Origin: Egicoccus sp. AB-alg2
GTDB lineage: Bacteria; Actinomycetota; Nitriliruptoria; Nitriliruptorales; Nitriliruptoraceae
DNA length: 64,000 nt
Direction of reading: 5' to 3'
Assembly (NCBI RefSeq): GCF_041821065.1
Contig: NZ_JBGUAX010000003.1
Span: 1-64,000 of the forward strand
Positions within the stretch are counted from its first letter, which is position 1; every line of letters begins with the position of its first letter. This document shows positions 10,050 through 19,083 of this stretch, in pieces. The translations under genes and the position numbers were made by a program. Below the pieces are notes generated by a model that did no database searches, was not told the origin of the DNA, and saw only the letters and a list, made by a program, of their open reading frames with translations.

Positions 10050-10490
10050 ATGACCATCAAGCTTCACCACCTGAAGCCCGCCGAGGGCGCGAAGACCGAC
10101 AAGAAGCGGGTCGCCCGTGGTGACCGTGGCCGTGGCGGCAAGACCGCCGGTCGTGGCACCAAGGGCACGGGCGCGCGCGGCACCGTGCCGGCCGGGTTCG
10201 AGGGCGGCCAGATGCCCCTCATCCGTCGCCAGCCCAAGCAGCCCGGCTTCAACAACCCGAACAAGATCGACTACGCGGTCATCAACGTCTCGCGACTCGA
10301 GGAGGCCTTCGAGGCCGGCGACGAGGTCACGGTGGCGACACTGACCGCCAAGGGCCTGGTCAAGAAGAAGCGTCCGGTCAAGGTGCTCGGTCACGGTGAG
10401 CTGTCCAAGGCGCTCACCGTCGACGTCGACGCGCTGACCGCCACCGCGCGTGAGAAGATCACCGCGGCCGGCGGGACCGTCCGCGACTGA
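10050..10490 (+). CDS. rplO: 50S ribosomal protein L15
   Basis: 146 residues beginning [19 protein letters not shown]. The Gly/Arg-rich segment [16 protein letters not shown] and the [18 protein letters not shown] block identify L15. It starts two bases after the rpmD stop codon ends, over GTGGAGG. Confidence 0.97.
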   Translation: MTIKLHHLKPAEGAKTDKKRVARGDRGRGGKTAGRGTKGTGARGTVPAGFEGGQMPLIRRQPKQPGFNNPNKIDYAVINVSRLEEAFEAGDEVTVATLTAKGLVKKKRPVKVLGHGELSKALTVDVDALTATAREKITAAGGTVRD

Positions 10491-10501
10491 CACGCCCCAC
10501 G

Positions 10502-10601
10502 CCCTTCGTGAGCGTCACGGCCGCCGGCGGCGGCGGGTGCGCCCGGGTCGGCTCGATGCCACTCGCGCGCCTCGCGGCCACCGGCGGCTTTTCACGAAGG
10601 G
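10502..10601 (+). repeat. Long inverted repeat between rplO and secY
   Basis: CCCTTCGTGA (10502-10511) is perfectly complementary to 10592-10601, and an inner pair (10520-10527 with 10581-10588) extends it. Together they give a roughly 100-base stem-loop that opens just after rplO. It could end part of spc transcription or be a processing site. The remaining spacer to 10727 shows no firm promoter. Confidence 0.6.
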
Positions 10602-10727
10602 CGGTGTCCGTTCGAACCGATAGCATCATGGCCCGCGACCGTGTCCGTCGCGTGGCGCCCGGGGGAGCGACGCCGACGTCGCGAGCAGGCCTAGTGCCCC
10701 GGGCCGTGAAATAGCCCCGAGGACCCC

Positions 10728-12026
10728 ATGCTCCGAGCGTTCGTCAACGCCTTCAAGATCCCCGACCTGCGGCGCAAGCTGCTGTTCACGCTGGGGATCA
10801 TCGCCATCTACCGCCTCGGGGGCTGGATCCCGGTGCCGGGTGTCGAGGTCGACCTGCTCCGCGACGCCGTCGCGGGCGCCGGCGCCGGTGGCATCGTCGG
10901 CATCATCAACCTGTTCGCCGGCGGCGCCCTGCAGCAGATGGCGGTGTTCGCGCTCGGCATCATGCCCTACATCACCGCCAGCATCATCATGCAGTTGCTG
11001 GCCGTCGTGATCCCCAAGCTCGAAGCGCTGCAGCGCGAGGGCGAGCAGGGCCGCAAGAAGATCACGCAGTACACGCGCTACATCACCATCGGCCTGGCGC
11101 TGCTGCAGTCGACCACGCTGGTGACGTTGGCCCGCAACGGGGTGGCGTTCGGCGTCGACGTGATGCCGCAGGCGGGGACCGGCACGATCGTGCTGATGGT
11201 CCTGACGTTGACCGCCGGCACGGGCCTGATCATGTGGCTCGGTGAGCTCATCACCCAGCGCGGTGTCGGCAACGGCATGTCGCTGCTGATCTACGTGTCC
11301 ATCATCAGCCAGTTCCCCTCGCAGCTGTACGCGCTGCAGGCGGAGAAGCAGCTCGAGTCCCCCTTCCAGGGCTGGGAGTGGGTGGCCGGCGTGCTGCTGA
11401 TGGGCATCTTCCTGACCGTGGCCGTGGTGTTCATGGAGATGGGCCAGCGCCGCATCCCCGTGCAGTACGCCCGCCGTCAGGTCGGCCGGCGCAGCTACGG
11501 CGGCCAGTCCACCTACATCCCGCTGAAGGTCAACCAGTCCGGCGTCATCCCGGTCATCTTCGCCTCGTCGCTGATGTACCTGCCGGGCCTGATCGCCAAC
11601 ATCTCCGGCAGCGAGCGGATGCGGGTCTGGACGGAGACCTACCTGGCGGACGCCAGCAACTGGTTCTACATCCTGACCTTCGCCGCGCTGACGATCTTCT
11701 TCGCCTACTTCTACACCGCGATCGCCTTCAACCCGGTCGAGGTCGCGGACAACATGAAGCGCTACGGCGGGTTCATCCCGGGCATCCGTCCGGGCCGTCA
11801 GACGGCCGAGTACCTCGACCGCGTCCTGACCCGGATCACGCTGCCGGGCTCGCTCTACCTCGCGGTCGTGGCGGTGCTGCCGTTCATCCTGCTGGCGGTC
11901 GGCAACGTGACCGCGTTCCCGCTCGGTGGCGTCAGCCTGCTGATCATGGTGGGCGTCGCCCTGCAGACGATGCAGCAGATCGAGAGCCAGCTCATGCAGC
12001 GCAACTACGAGGGCTTCCTGCGCTGA
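10728..12026 (+). CDS. secY: Preprotein translocase subunit SecY
   Basis: 432 residues, ten predicted membrane helices. The N-terminus has FKIPDLRRKLLFTLGIIAIYRLGGWIPVPG (split here by the family's first helix). LITQRGVGNGMSL and the cytoplasmic loop FIPGIRPGRQTAEYL, contacted by SecA and ribosomes, are present. SecY is the channel of the Sec translocon and would export the surface proteins encoded further along. ATG 10728 is preceded by CCCGAGGACCCC, a modest ribosome site. Confidence 0.97.
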   Translation: MLRAFVNAFKIPDLRRKLLFTLGIIAIYRLGGWIPVPGVEVDLLRDAVAGAGAGGIVGIINLFAGGALQQMAVFALGIMPYITASIIMQLLAVVIPKLEALQREGEQGRKKITQYTRYITIGLALLQSTTLVTLARNGVAFGVDVMPQAGTGTIVLMVLTLTAGTGLIMWLGELITQRGVGNGMSLLIYVSIISQFPSQLYALQAEKQLESPFQGWEWVAGVLLMGIFLTVAVVFMEMGQRRIPVQYARRQVGRRSYGGQSTYIPLKVNQSGVIPVIFASSLMYLPGLIANISGSERMRVWTETYLADASNWFYILTFAALTIFFAYFYTAIAFNPVEVADNMKRYGGFIPGIRPGRQTAEYLDRVLTRITLPGSLYLAVVAVLPFILLAVGNVTAFPLGGVSLLIMVGVALQTMQQIESQLMQRNYEGFLR

Positions 12027-12108
12027 CCCGCCACGCCGGCGGATCGACCCGGTCCGCCGCGGACGTCGACGCCCCGCGGTGGCGACGCATCCACGAGAGG
12101 ACGACCAC

Positions 12109-12759
12109 GTGCGCGTGATCCTGTTGGGACCCCCGGGCGCCGGGAAGGGGACGCAGGCCGGCCGCATCGCGCAGGCCTTCGACATCCCGCACATCTCCAC
12201 GGGAGACATCCTGCGTGCGAACGTGCGCGAGGGGACGCCGCTCGGGCAGCAGGCGAAGGGTTTCATGGACGCCGGCGAGCTGGTGCCCGACGACGTGATC
12301 CTCGGCATGGTCGGCGACCGGCTCGCGGAGCCCGACGCGAAGGACGGCTTCCTGTTCGACGGCTTCCCGCGCACGGTCCCGCAGGCCGAGGCGCTCGAGC
12401 AGCTGCTGATCGAGCGCGAGCAGCCGCTGGACGCCGTGCTGCGGATGCTCGTGGACACCAAGGAGATCGTGCAGCGGCTCACGGGCCGGCGTACCTGCAG
12501 CAACTGCGGGGCCGTGAAGCACATGGTCTACGACCCGCCGGCGGTCGACGGGGTGTGCGACCGGTGCGGCGGTCAGCTCGTGCAGCGGCCCGACGACGCC
12601 GAGGACGTGGTGCTCAACCGCCTCGAGGTGTACCGGCGCTCGACCGAGCCGCTCGAGGAGTTCTACTGGGGCCGCGGCCTGCTGCGTGACGTGGAGGCGG
12701 TCGGCACCGTTGACGACGTCGCCGCCCGCATGGACGCCATCCTCCGGGACTTCGCCTAG
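12109..12759 (+). CDS. adk: Adenylate kinase
   Basis: 216 residues from GTG 12109; MRVILLGPPGAGKGTQA is the P-loop start. The NMP site HISTGDILR, the FDGFPRT motif and a zinc-type LID (CSNC at about residues 129-132, CDRC near 151-154) are visible. It interconverts ATP+AMP and 2 ADP in the cytoplasm. An in-frame ATG ten codons upstream would put a stretch before the P-loop that the family lacks. Shine-Dalgarno GAGAGGACG precedes the GTG. Confidence 0.97.
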   Translation: MRVILLGPPGAGKGTQAGRIAQAFDIPHISTGDILRANVREGTPLGQQAKGFMDAGELVPDDVILGMVGDRLAEPDAKDGFLFDGFPRTVPQAEALEQLLIEREQPLDAVLRMLVDTKEIVQRLTGRRTCSNCGAVKHMVYDPPAVDGVCDRCGGQLVQRPDDAEDVVLNRLEVYRRSTEPLEEFYWGRGLLRDVEAVGTVDDVAARMDAILRDFA

Positions 12760-12819
12760 GCGAGGCAACGAGCGAGCGTCAGCGAGCAAGACGACCGGGG
12801 CTGGCGGGCGGGATCGAAC

Positions 12820-13623
12820 ATGATCATCAAGAAGTCGAGGGACGAGATCGCCCGGATGGCGCGGGCCGGGGCCGTGGTGGCCAAGGTCCACGAGGAGCTC
12901 ATGGCGGCGCTCGAACCGGGCATGACGACGCTGGATCTCGACCGCATCGCGGAGAAGATCGTGACCGCCGAGGGTGCGGTGCCCTCGTTCAAGGGCTACC
13001 GCGGTTTCCCCGCCACCCTCTGCACGTCGAAGAACCACGAGATCGTCCACGGCATCCCGTCGAAGGACGTGGTCCTCGAGGAGGGCGACGTCATCTCGAT
13101 CGACGCCGGCGCGATCGTGGACGGCTTCCACGGCGACTCGGCCACGACGCTGATCGTCGGGGGCGAGCAGGCGGTCGACCCGGCGGTGGCGGCGCTGGTC
13201 CGCGAAACCCGCAACGCCCTGTGGCGCGGACTGGGCCAGGTGCGTGACGGCAACCGGTTGGGAGACGTGGGCGCCGCGATCGAGGCGGTCGCCGACGAGC
13301 ACGGCTACGGGGTCGTGCGCGAGTACGTCGGCCACGGCATCGGGCGGGCGCTGCACGAGGACCCGTCGGTGCCCAACTACGGCCAGCCCGGCCGCGGGAT
13401 GAAGCTGACCCGTGGGTGGGTGATCGCCGTCGAGCCGATGTTCAACCTGGGCACCGAGGAGACCGAGACCCTCGACGACGGGTGGACGGTCGTCACGGCC
13501 GACGGTGCGGTGTCGGCGCACTGGGAGCACACGATCGCGGTGACGGCCGACGGCCCGGTCGTGCTGACGGCGCGCAGCGACGAGCCGTCGAACCTGCTGG
13601 AAGCCGCGATCCCGACCTGGTAG
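12820..13623 (+). CDS. map: Methionine aminopeptidase, type I
   Basis: 267 residues. The five metal ligands of MetAP-I are recognisable: Asp in [15 protein letters not shown] (two), His in [12 protein letters not shown], Glu in VEPMF and Glu in WEHTIAVT. It removes initiator Met. Sits in the usual secY-adk-map-infA order. No SH3-type N-terminal extension. Confidence 0.96.
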   Translation: MIIKKSRDEIARMARAGAVVAKVHEELMAALEPGMTTLDLDRIAEKIVTAEGAVPSFKGYRGFPATLCTSKNHEIVHGIPSKDVVLEEGDVISIDAGAIVDGFHGDSATTLIVGGEQAVDPAVAALVRETRNALWRGLGQVRDGNRLGDVGAAIEAVADEHGYGVVREYVGHGIGRALHEDPSVPNYGQPGRGMKLTRGWVIAVEPMFNLGTEETETLDDGWTVVTADGAVSAHWEHTIAVTADGPVVLTARSDEPSNLLEAAIPTW

Positions 13624-13642
13624 CACCGGCGCCAGCGTCCAG

Positions 13643-13672
13643 TTGCCCCACACCGGACCGCCTGGGTACCCT
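13643..13672 (+). promoter_or_regulatory. Candidate promoter for infA-rpmJ-rpsM
   Basis: TTGCCC (13643-13648) and TACCCT (13667-13672) are 18 bases apart, in the 262-base space between map and infA. The long leader that follows has no other gene. A separate alpha-operon promoter here is common in actinobacteria. Confidence 0.45.
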
Positions 13673-13885
13673 GTGCCCTCGTCCTGCCTGCGCAGGGCGT
13701 GCCTCTACTGTGGGGCAACGATTCGTTCCGTCCGGCGTGCCGGCAACTCGAGACCTCGAACCGCCACGCGCTCGGACCTTCCGCCTCCTCGATCCACGGG
13801 CCTGCCCGTGCTCGCGGTGCGCGGGCGACCACCGGATCCGCCGCCTGGCGGTCCGGGCACCACCACGAACCGACCCGGAGACGGC

Positions 13886-14107
13886 GTGGCAGAGAAGGAA
13901 GAGTCCATCCAGGTGGAGGGCACCGTCACGGAGGCCCTCCCGAACACGCAGTTCCGTGTGGAGCTGGAGAACGGCCACAGCGTGCTCGCCCACATCAGCG
14001 GCAAGATGCGGATGCACTACATCCGGATCCTGCCGGGCGACAAGGTGGTCGTGGAGCTCTCTCCCTACGACCTGTCCCGCGGGCGGATCACCTACCGCTA
14101 CAAGTGA
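13886..14107 (+). CDS. infA: Translation initiation factor IF-1
   Basis: 73 residues from GTG 13886, exact IF-1 length. The single S1/OB domain is intact: [39 protein letters not shown], then [15 protein letters not shown]. It binds the A site during initiation. Longer in-frame upstream starts would add non-conserved sequence. Confidence 0.97.
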   Translation: MAEKEESIQVEGTVTEALPNTQFRVELENGHSVLAHISGKMRMHYIRILPGDKVVVELSPYDLSRGRITYRYK

Positions 14108-14367
14108 GACACCACGCTCGGCCACGCAGGGCGCGCGTCGCTGCCACGACGTGACCACCGCCCCGGTCGAGTGACAACGTGCCGCCCGGTCCCGGGTGTG
14201 CGCCACAGATCGGCCGGCCGTCGCCGACCACGGCCCCATGGGGTCCGTGCACAGGCGACGACGAGCGTCCACCCGCACCGGGTCCGGACGCGGCCCCGGT
14301 GCGAGGCAGGCAGGCCCCGCGCCGCCGACGACCAGCCGGGTCGTCGGACCAGCCGAAGGAGAGCAAC

Positions 14368-14481
14368 GTGAAGGTCCATCCTTCCGTGAAGAAGCAGTGC
14401 GACAAGTGCAAGATCATCCGTCGTCGCGGCAGCGTGCGTGTGATCTGCGAGAACCCGCGCCACAAGCAGCGCCAGGGCTGA
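14368..14481 (+). CDS. rpmJ: 50S ribosomal protein L36
   Basis: 37 residues from GTG 14368 ([20 protein letters not shown]), with the zinc ligands CDKC, a later Cys and His. Exact family length. Shine-Dalgarno AAGGAGAG lies at 14356-14363. The longer open frame upstream in the 260-base spacer after infA has no other support. Confidence 0.96.
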   Translation: MKVHPSVKKQCDKCKIIRRRGSVRVICENPRHKQRQG

Positions 14482-14498
14482 CGGGAGGCTGATCGAAC

Positions 14499-14882
14499 AT
14501 GGCACGTATCGCTGGCGTCGACGTCCCGCGCGAGAAGCGCGTGGTCATCGCCCTCACCTACATCTACGGGGTCGGCAAGTCCCGCGCCCAGGCCACCCTG
14601 GCCGCGGCCGAGATCGACCCGGACACCCGTGTCCGTGACCTGACCGACGACGAGGTGGGCCGCCTGCGCGCCCACATCGAGAACGAGTACCGCGTCGAGG
14701 GTGACCTGCGACGCGAGGTCGCGAACAACATCAAGCGCAAGATCGAGATCGGGTCCTACCAGGGCATCCGGCACCGCCTGGGCCTGCCGGTCCGCGGTCA
14801 GCGCACGCACACCAACGCGCGCAGCCGCAAGGGCCCGAAGCGCACCGTCGGCGGCATCCGCAAGCCGACGCGCAAGCACTGA
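14499..14882 (+). CDS. rpsM: 30S ribosomal protein S13
   Basis: 127 residues, [21 protein letters not shown]-type start, helix-two-turn-helix [11 protein letters not shown], and the basic C-terminus [17 protein letters not shown]. It contacts the P-site tRNA and L5. First gene of the classical alpha operon. Confidence 0.97.
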   Translation: MARIAGVDVPREKRVVIALTYIYGVGKSRAQATLAAAEIDPDTRVRDLTDDEVGRLRAHIENEYRVEGDLRREVANNIKRKIEIGSYQGIRHRLGLPVRGQRTHTNARSRKGPKRTVGGIRKPTRKH

Positions 14883-14905
14883 TCCAGCGACCGAGGTAGC
14901 TGAAC

Positions 14906-15298
14906 ATGGCAGCACAGAAGAAGCAGCGCGGTCGCCGGCGCGAGCGCAAGAACGTGATGCACGCCCAGTGCCACATCAAGGCGACCTTCAACAACACGAT
15001 CATCACCTTCACCGACCAGCAGGGCAACGTGCTGGCGTGGTCGACGGGTGGCAACGCGGGCTTCAAGGGCTCGCGCAAGTCCACGCCGTTCGCCGCCCAG
15101 GTCGCCGCCGAGTCCGCCACCAAGGCGGCCATCGACAACGGCGTGCGCAAGGTCGACGTGCTCTGCAAGGGCCCGGGCGCCGGTCGTGAGACCGCGATCC
15201 GGACCCTGGCCGCCGCCGGCATCGAGGTGCTGTCCATCAAGGACATCACCCCCGTGCCGCACAACGGCTGCCGCCCCCCGAAGCGCCGCCGCACCTGA
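14906..15298 (+). CDS. rpsK: 30S ribosomal protein S11
   Basis: 130 residues with [30 protein letters not shown] and the C-terminal [12 protein letters not shown]. It forms part of the platform near the E site. It starts 23 bases after rpsM with the Shine-Dalgarno GAGGTAG. Confidence 0.98.
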   Translation: MAAQKKQRGRRRERKNVMHAQCHIKATFNNTIITFTDQQGNVLAWSTGGNAGFKGSRKSTPFAAQVAAESATKAAIDNGVRKVDVLCKGPGAGRETAIRTLAAAGIEVLSIKDITPVPHNGCRPPKRRRT

Positions 15299-15418
15299 CA
15301 CCCGTCGGACGCGGCGAGGAGCGCGTGTCGTCGCGCCGGCCCTCGGGCCGGCCCGGCGCGCTCCCGTGGCACCTCGAGACGTGCTCGGGGTGACCGAGGA
15401 AAGAAGGAACACGACAAG

Positions 15419-16024
15419 ATGGCTCGTTACACCGGCCCGATGACGAAGAAGTCACGCCGCCTCGGCGTCGACCTCAAGGGCAACGACAAGAACTTCGAGA
15501 AGCGCCCCTACCCGCCGGGTGAGCACGGCCGCGGCCGCATCAAGGAGTCGGAGTACCTGCTCCAGATGCGCGAGAAGCAGAAGGCCCGCTACTACTACGG
15601 CGTGCTGGAGAAGCAGTTCCGTCGCTACTACGAGGAGGCCACCCGCAAGGAGGGCCTGACCGGCGAGAACCTGCTGATCCTGCTCGAGCTGCGCCTCGAC
15701 AACGTGCTCTACCGCGGCGGTTTCGGCCGTACCCGCGCGGAGTCGCGCCAGCTGGCCAGCCACAAGCACGTGATGGTCAACAACCGTGCGACCAACATCC
15801 CGTCGTACCGGGTCAAGCCGGGCGACGTGATCGAGATCCGGCAGCGTGCCCGCGAGTCCCAGGCGGTCATCGGTTCGCTGGAGGTCTTCGGTTCGCGCGA
15901 GGTGCCGGGCTGGCTGCAGTCCGACCCGAACCAGTTCAAGATCCACGTGGTCGACGTCCCGGTGCGTGCCCAGATCGACGCCCCGGTGAACGAGCAGGCC
16001 ATCGTCGAGCTCTACTCGAAGTAG
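15419..16024 (+). CDS. rpsD: 30S ribosomal protein S4
   Basis: 201 residues: MARYTGPMTKKSRRLG, the zinc-free N-terminal form, and an S4 RNA-binding domain (LDNVLYRGGFGRTRAESRQLASHKH). S4 nucleates 16S assembly and in E. coli represses the alpha operon. Shine-Dalgarno GAGGAAAGAAGG lies 15390-15410. Confidence 0.97.
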   Translation: MARYTGPMTKKSRRLGVDLKGNDKNFEKRPYPPGEHGRGRIKESEYLLQMREKQKARYYYGVLEKQFRRYYEEATRKEGLTGENLLILLELRLDNVLYRGGFGRTRAESRQLASHKHVMVNNRATNIPSYRVKPGDVIEIRQRARESQAVIGSLEVFGSREVPGWLQSDPNQFKIHVVDVPVRAQIDAPVNEQAIVELYSK

Positions 16025-16032
16025 GCGTGTCC

Positions 16033-16080
16033 GGCGGCGCGACCGTCCCGTCCCACCCGGCGGGAAGCGGTCGCGCCGCC
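16033..16080 (+). promoter_or_regulatory. Strong intercistronic hairpin between rpsD and rpoA
   Basis: GGCGGCGCGACCG (16033-16045) pairs perfectly with 16068-16080, and TCCCG (16046-16050) with 16061-16065, giving an 18-bp stem with a 10-base loop. It has no U-tract. It could be an attenuator that sets rpoA level, a processing site or a site for S4 control; which is not visible. Confidence 0.65.
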
Positions 16081-16270
16081 CACGCGCGTCCACAACACCG
16101 TCGCCGCCACGACCCGTGCGGCGACCCGCGGACCGGCCCGGGATCACCGGCCCGCGGTCCGACGAACGCACCGCCGATGGCCCCGGGATCGAGGGCGGTG
16201 CGTGGCGGGGGGACGTCCCCGCCGAACAGCCGCCTCGTGTACGGGGCGCAGAAGGATCAGAGGAGCACCT

Positions 16271-17311
16271 GTGTCGGACTTCGGTTTCTACGACGAGGAC
16301 GGCGTGATGAGTCTTGGCGAGACCGCCTCGGGCTCGCCGTTCATCGCCTACCGCCCACGCCTCGAGGAACAGCCCGTCGAGGAGGGCACCCGCTCGCGGT
16401 TCACGATCGACCCGCTCGAGCCGGGCTTCGGCTACACCATCGGCAACTCGCTGCGTCGCACCCTGCTGAGCTCGGTGCCCGGCGCCGCGGTCACCCGCAT
16501 CCGGTTCACCTCCGCCCAGGCCGCCGGCCCCGAGGGCGGCTCGGTCCTCCACGAGTTCTCGGCCATCGAGGGCGTCAAGGAGGACGTGACCGACATCATC
16601 CTCAACATCAAGGACCTCGTGGTCCGCTCGGACTCCGACGAGCCGGTGGAGATCTTCCTCGGCGGTGACGGCCCGGGTGTCCTGACCGCGGAGAACATCT
16701 TCGCGCCCTCGCAGGTCGAGGTCGTCAACGAGGACCTGCACATCGCCACCCTGAACGCCAACGGTCACCTCGAGATGTACCTGACCGTCGAGCGGGGTCG
16801 CGGCTACCGCACCGCCGACGCCAACAAGCGGTCCAACGACCCGATCGGCGTCATCGCGATCGACTCGGTGTTCAGCCCGATCCGGCGCGTCGCGTACCGG
16901 GTGGAGTCCACCCGCGTCGAGCAGATGACCAACTACGACAAGCTCGTCCTCGACGTGGAGACCGACGGGTCGCTCACGCCGGCGCAGGCGCTGTCGTCGG
17001 CCGGTGAGACCCTCAAGGGCCTCTTCGAGCAGTTCGCGGGCTTCGAGACCTCCGGCCCCGGCGGCATCGTGGTCTCCCCGGAGGAGGCGCTGGCCTCGAT
17101 CGGGTCCGACCCGATCAAGCAGATGGCGATCGAGGACCTCGACCTGTCGGTGCGGTCCTACAACTGCCTCAAGCGTGAGGGCGTCGCCACGGTCGGCGAG
17201 CTGATGGAGAAGACCGAGCAGGACCTGCTCGAGATCCGCAACTTCGGCTCCAAGTCCGTGGACGAGGTCAAGGACAAGCTGGCCGAGCTGGGCGTCGCAC
17301 TGCGCGAGTGA
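16271..17311 (+). CDS. rpoA: RNA polymerase alpha subunit
   Basis: 346 residues from GTG 16271, with AGAGGAG at 16259-16265. The N-terminal dimerisation domain shows the FTIDPLEPGFGYTIGNSLRR signature and the C-terminal domain IEDLDLSVRSYNCLKREG plus RNFGSKSVDEVKDKL, used for UP elements and activators. A 16-residue acidic N-terminal lead is somewhat longer than usual; an internal ATG at 16307 lacks a ribosome site. Confidence 0.96.
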   Translation: MSDFGFYDEDGVMSLGETASGSPFIAYRPRLEEQPVEEGTRSRFTIDPLEPGFGYTIGNSLRRTLLSSVPGAAVTRIRFTSAQAAGPEGGSVLHEFSAIEGVKEDVTDIILNIKDLVVRSDSDEPVEIFLGGDGPGVLTAENIFAPSQVEVVNEDLHIATLNANGHLEMYLTVERGRGYRTADANKRSNDPIGVIAIDSVFSPIRRVAYRVESTRVEQMTNYDKLVLDVETDGSLTPAQALSSAGETLKGLFEQFAGFETSGPGGIVVSPEEALASIGSDPIKQMAIEDLDLSVRSYNCLKREGVATVGELMEKTEQDLLEIRNFGSKSVDEVKDKLAELGVALRE

Positions 17312-17318
17312 CCGGCCC

Positions 17319-17351
17319 CGTGGGGGAGGGCGCGCGTCGTCGTCCCCCACG
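17319..17351 (+). terminator. Hairpin between rpoA and rplQ
   Basis: CGTGGGGGA (17319-17327) pairs perfectly with 17343-17351. A second small stem follows at about 17353. No T-run, so it probably tunes rather than stops transcription into rplQ. Confidence 0.45.
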
Positions 17352-17413
17352 CCACCAGGCGTGGTGGGAGCGCCGTCCGCGCCCCCACGAGAAGAGTTGA
17401 AAGAGAGCACATC

Positions 17414-18046
17414 ATGCCGACCCCGAAGCGTGGCCCCCGGCTCGGTGGTAGCCCGGCGCACCAGCGGCACCTGTTGGCCAACCTGGCCAAGGACCTGTTC
17501 CGTCACGGTCGCATCAAGACGACCGAGGCCAAGGCCCGTGCGCTGCGTCCGTACGCCGAGCGCCTGATCACCAAGGCGAAGCAGGGCGACCTGCACGCCC
17601 GCCGCCAAGTGCTGGCCAAGCTCAACGACCGCGACGTCGTGGCCTACCTCTTCGAGGAGGTCGCACCGCGGTTCGCCGACCGCAACGGCGGCTACACCCG
17701 CCTGCTGAAGCTCGGTCCGCGCAAGGGCGACAACGCCCCCATGGCGCTGGTCGAGCTGGTCGAGCTGGGCCAGCAGTCCGGCGAGGACGTCATCGAGGAG
17801 GCCAAGGTCAGCCGCTCGCGTGGCCTGTTCGGCCGCCGTCGCCGCCGCACCGCCGAGGCCGCGGCCGGGACCGCCGTCCTCGACTACGACCTCGCGGCCG
17901 AGGACGAGGGCGTCGAGGAGGCGTCCCCGGAATCGCCCGAGTCGCCCGAGTCCCCGGAGTCGGTGGACTCGCCGGAGTCGGTGGACTCGCCGGAGTCGGT
18001 GGACTCGCCGGAGGACGCCGAGACCGACGACGACGAGGAAAAGTAG
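17414..18046 (+). CDS. rplQ: 50S ribosomal protein L17 with repeat-containing acidic tail
   Basis: Residues 1-118 are a normal L17 ([42 protein letters not shown]). Residues 119-210 are an extension: first basic ([12 protein letters not shown]), then acidic and Ser/Pro-rich, with three copies of ESVDSP coded by 18-bp DNA repeats near 17956-18013. L17 is usually about 120 residues, though actinobacterial forms vary. L17 sits near the exit tunnel, so the tail could reach nascent chains; that is inference. Confidence 0.95.
   Translation: MPTPKRGPRLGGSPAHQRHLLANLAKDLFRHGRIKTTEAKARALRPYAERLITKAKQGDLHARRQVLAKLNDRDVVAYLFEEVAPRFADRNGGYTRLLKLGPRKGDNAPMALVELVELGQQSGEDVIEEAKVSRSRGLFGRRRRRTAEAAAGTAVLDYDLAAEDEGVEEASPESPESPESPESVDSPESVDSPESVDSPEDAETDDDEEK
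17956..18013 (+). repeat. 18-bp tandem repeat in rplQ
   Basis: Three nearly exact 18-bp units reading GAGTCGGTGGACTCGCCG follow shorter 9-bp GAGTCGCCC-type units. They stay in frame and encode the acidic L17 tail. This kind of repeat can change copy number by slippage. Confidence 0.8.
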
Positions 18047-18055
18047 GACGCACCC

Positions 18056-18883
18056 GTGTCGGACGGTGCGCGCCCGAGCGTGAGGCTGCGGCTCGACCTC
18101 GCCTACGACGGCGCACCGTTCGCCGGGTTCGCCCGCCAGCCCGACCAGACCACCGTGCAGGGCACGCTCGAAGGTGCGGCCGCACGGATCCTCGGGCAGC
18201 CGATCGAGACGACCTGCGCCGGGCGCACGGACCGAGGGGTCCACGCGCTGGCGCAGGTCGTCCATTTCGACGCCGATCCGACGCTGGAGCGCACCCGGCG
18301 TGCCCTGCAGGACCTCGAGGCGTTCCGTGACCGTCTCGACCGCCTCGTCGGTGCGGCCATCACGATCTGGCAGGCGCGAGCGGTACCCGACGCCTTCGAC
18401 GCCCGCTTCTCCGCCACCTGGCGCCGCTACCGCTACCGGGTGGCCGACACGCCGGCGCTCTCGCCGCTGCTGCGCCACGCCTGCTGGCACGTGCGCGAGC
18501 CACTGTCGCTGACAGCCATGCGCGCGGCTGCCCGCCACGTCGTCGGCGAGCACGACTTCGCCGCGTTCTGCAGGAAGGTCCCGGGCCGCACCTCGGTCCG
18601 CCGGTTGGACACGTGCACGATCCGGCGTGCGGAGGACGGCCTGCTGCACTTCCGGTTGGTCGGCAACGCGTTCTGCCACAACCAGGTGCGTGCCCTGGTC
18701 GGCAGTCTCGTCGAGGTGGGACGGGGCCGCCGCGACCCGGCCTGGATCGCCGAGGTCCTGGCGTCCGCTGACCGTCAGCGGGCCGGTCGCGTGGCGCCGC
18801 CGGACGGCCTGGTGCTGGAAGGTGTCGGCTACGGCCGCCGATGGCCCAGCGCCCCGCCGGCGACGGTCCACACGGGGCTCTGA
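18056..18883 (+). CDS. truA: tRNA pseudouridine(38-40) synthase TruA
   Basis: 275 residues from GTG 18056. The N-terminal LRLDLAYDGAPFAGFARQP and the catalytic-Asp motif AGRTDRGVHALAQVVHF are intact. FRLVGNAFCHNQVR matches the conserved TruA FLYHMVR region but is altered. It isomerises U38-40 of the anticodon stem. It follows rplQ by nine bases, the usual arrangement. Confidence 0.95.
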   Translation: MSDGARPSVRLRLDLAYDGAPFAGFARQPDQTTVQGTLEGAAARILGQPIETTCAGRTDRGVHALAQVVHFDADPTLERTRRALQDLEAFRDRLDRLVGAAITIWQARAVPDAFDARFSATWRRYRYRVADTPALSPLLRHACWHVREPLSLTAMRAAARHVVGEHDFAAFCRKVPGRTSVRRLDTCTIRRAEDGLLHFRLVGNAFCHNQVRALVGSLVEVGRGRRDPAWIAEVLASADRQRAGRVAPPDGLVLEGVGYGRRWPSAPPATVHTGL

Positions 18884-19083
18884 GGGCTGACCGCTCGTCG
18901 GTGAGGGGCAAAGTGGGCGTCCGATGCCCCGGTCGCACCTCGGCGGCAGCCGTGCGTTCTCCACCGTGCCAGCGGCAAACCGGTGGCGGCGGCGGTCGCC
19001 GTACGGTCCACTGTCCACCGCGTCCCGCGGGACGTGCGGCGTCCCGGGCGCGGGCCGTCGGACAGCGGGGCAGGGGCAGGTGG

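Noticed and set aside
10605-10630. T-loop-like GTTCGAACC suggesting a tRNA
   Set aside because: No acceptor, D or anticodon stem can be drawn on either strand; the flanks of the T-like loop do not pair.
15452-19018. Minus-strand open frame of 1188 codons
   Set aside because: Runs opposite rpsD, rpoA, rplQ and truA. Its length comes from codon bias at third positions, not from a gene.
18884-19083. GGCAAACC in the SLH gene leader as a GEMM riboswitch
   Set aside because: Only this short motif fits; the second conserved segment and the stems are missing.
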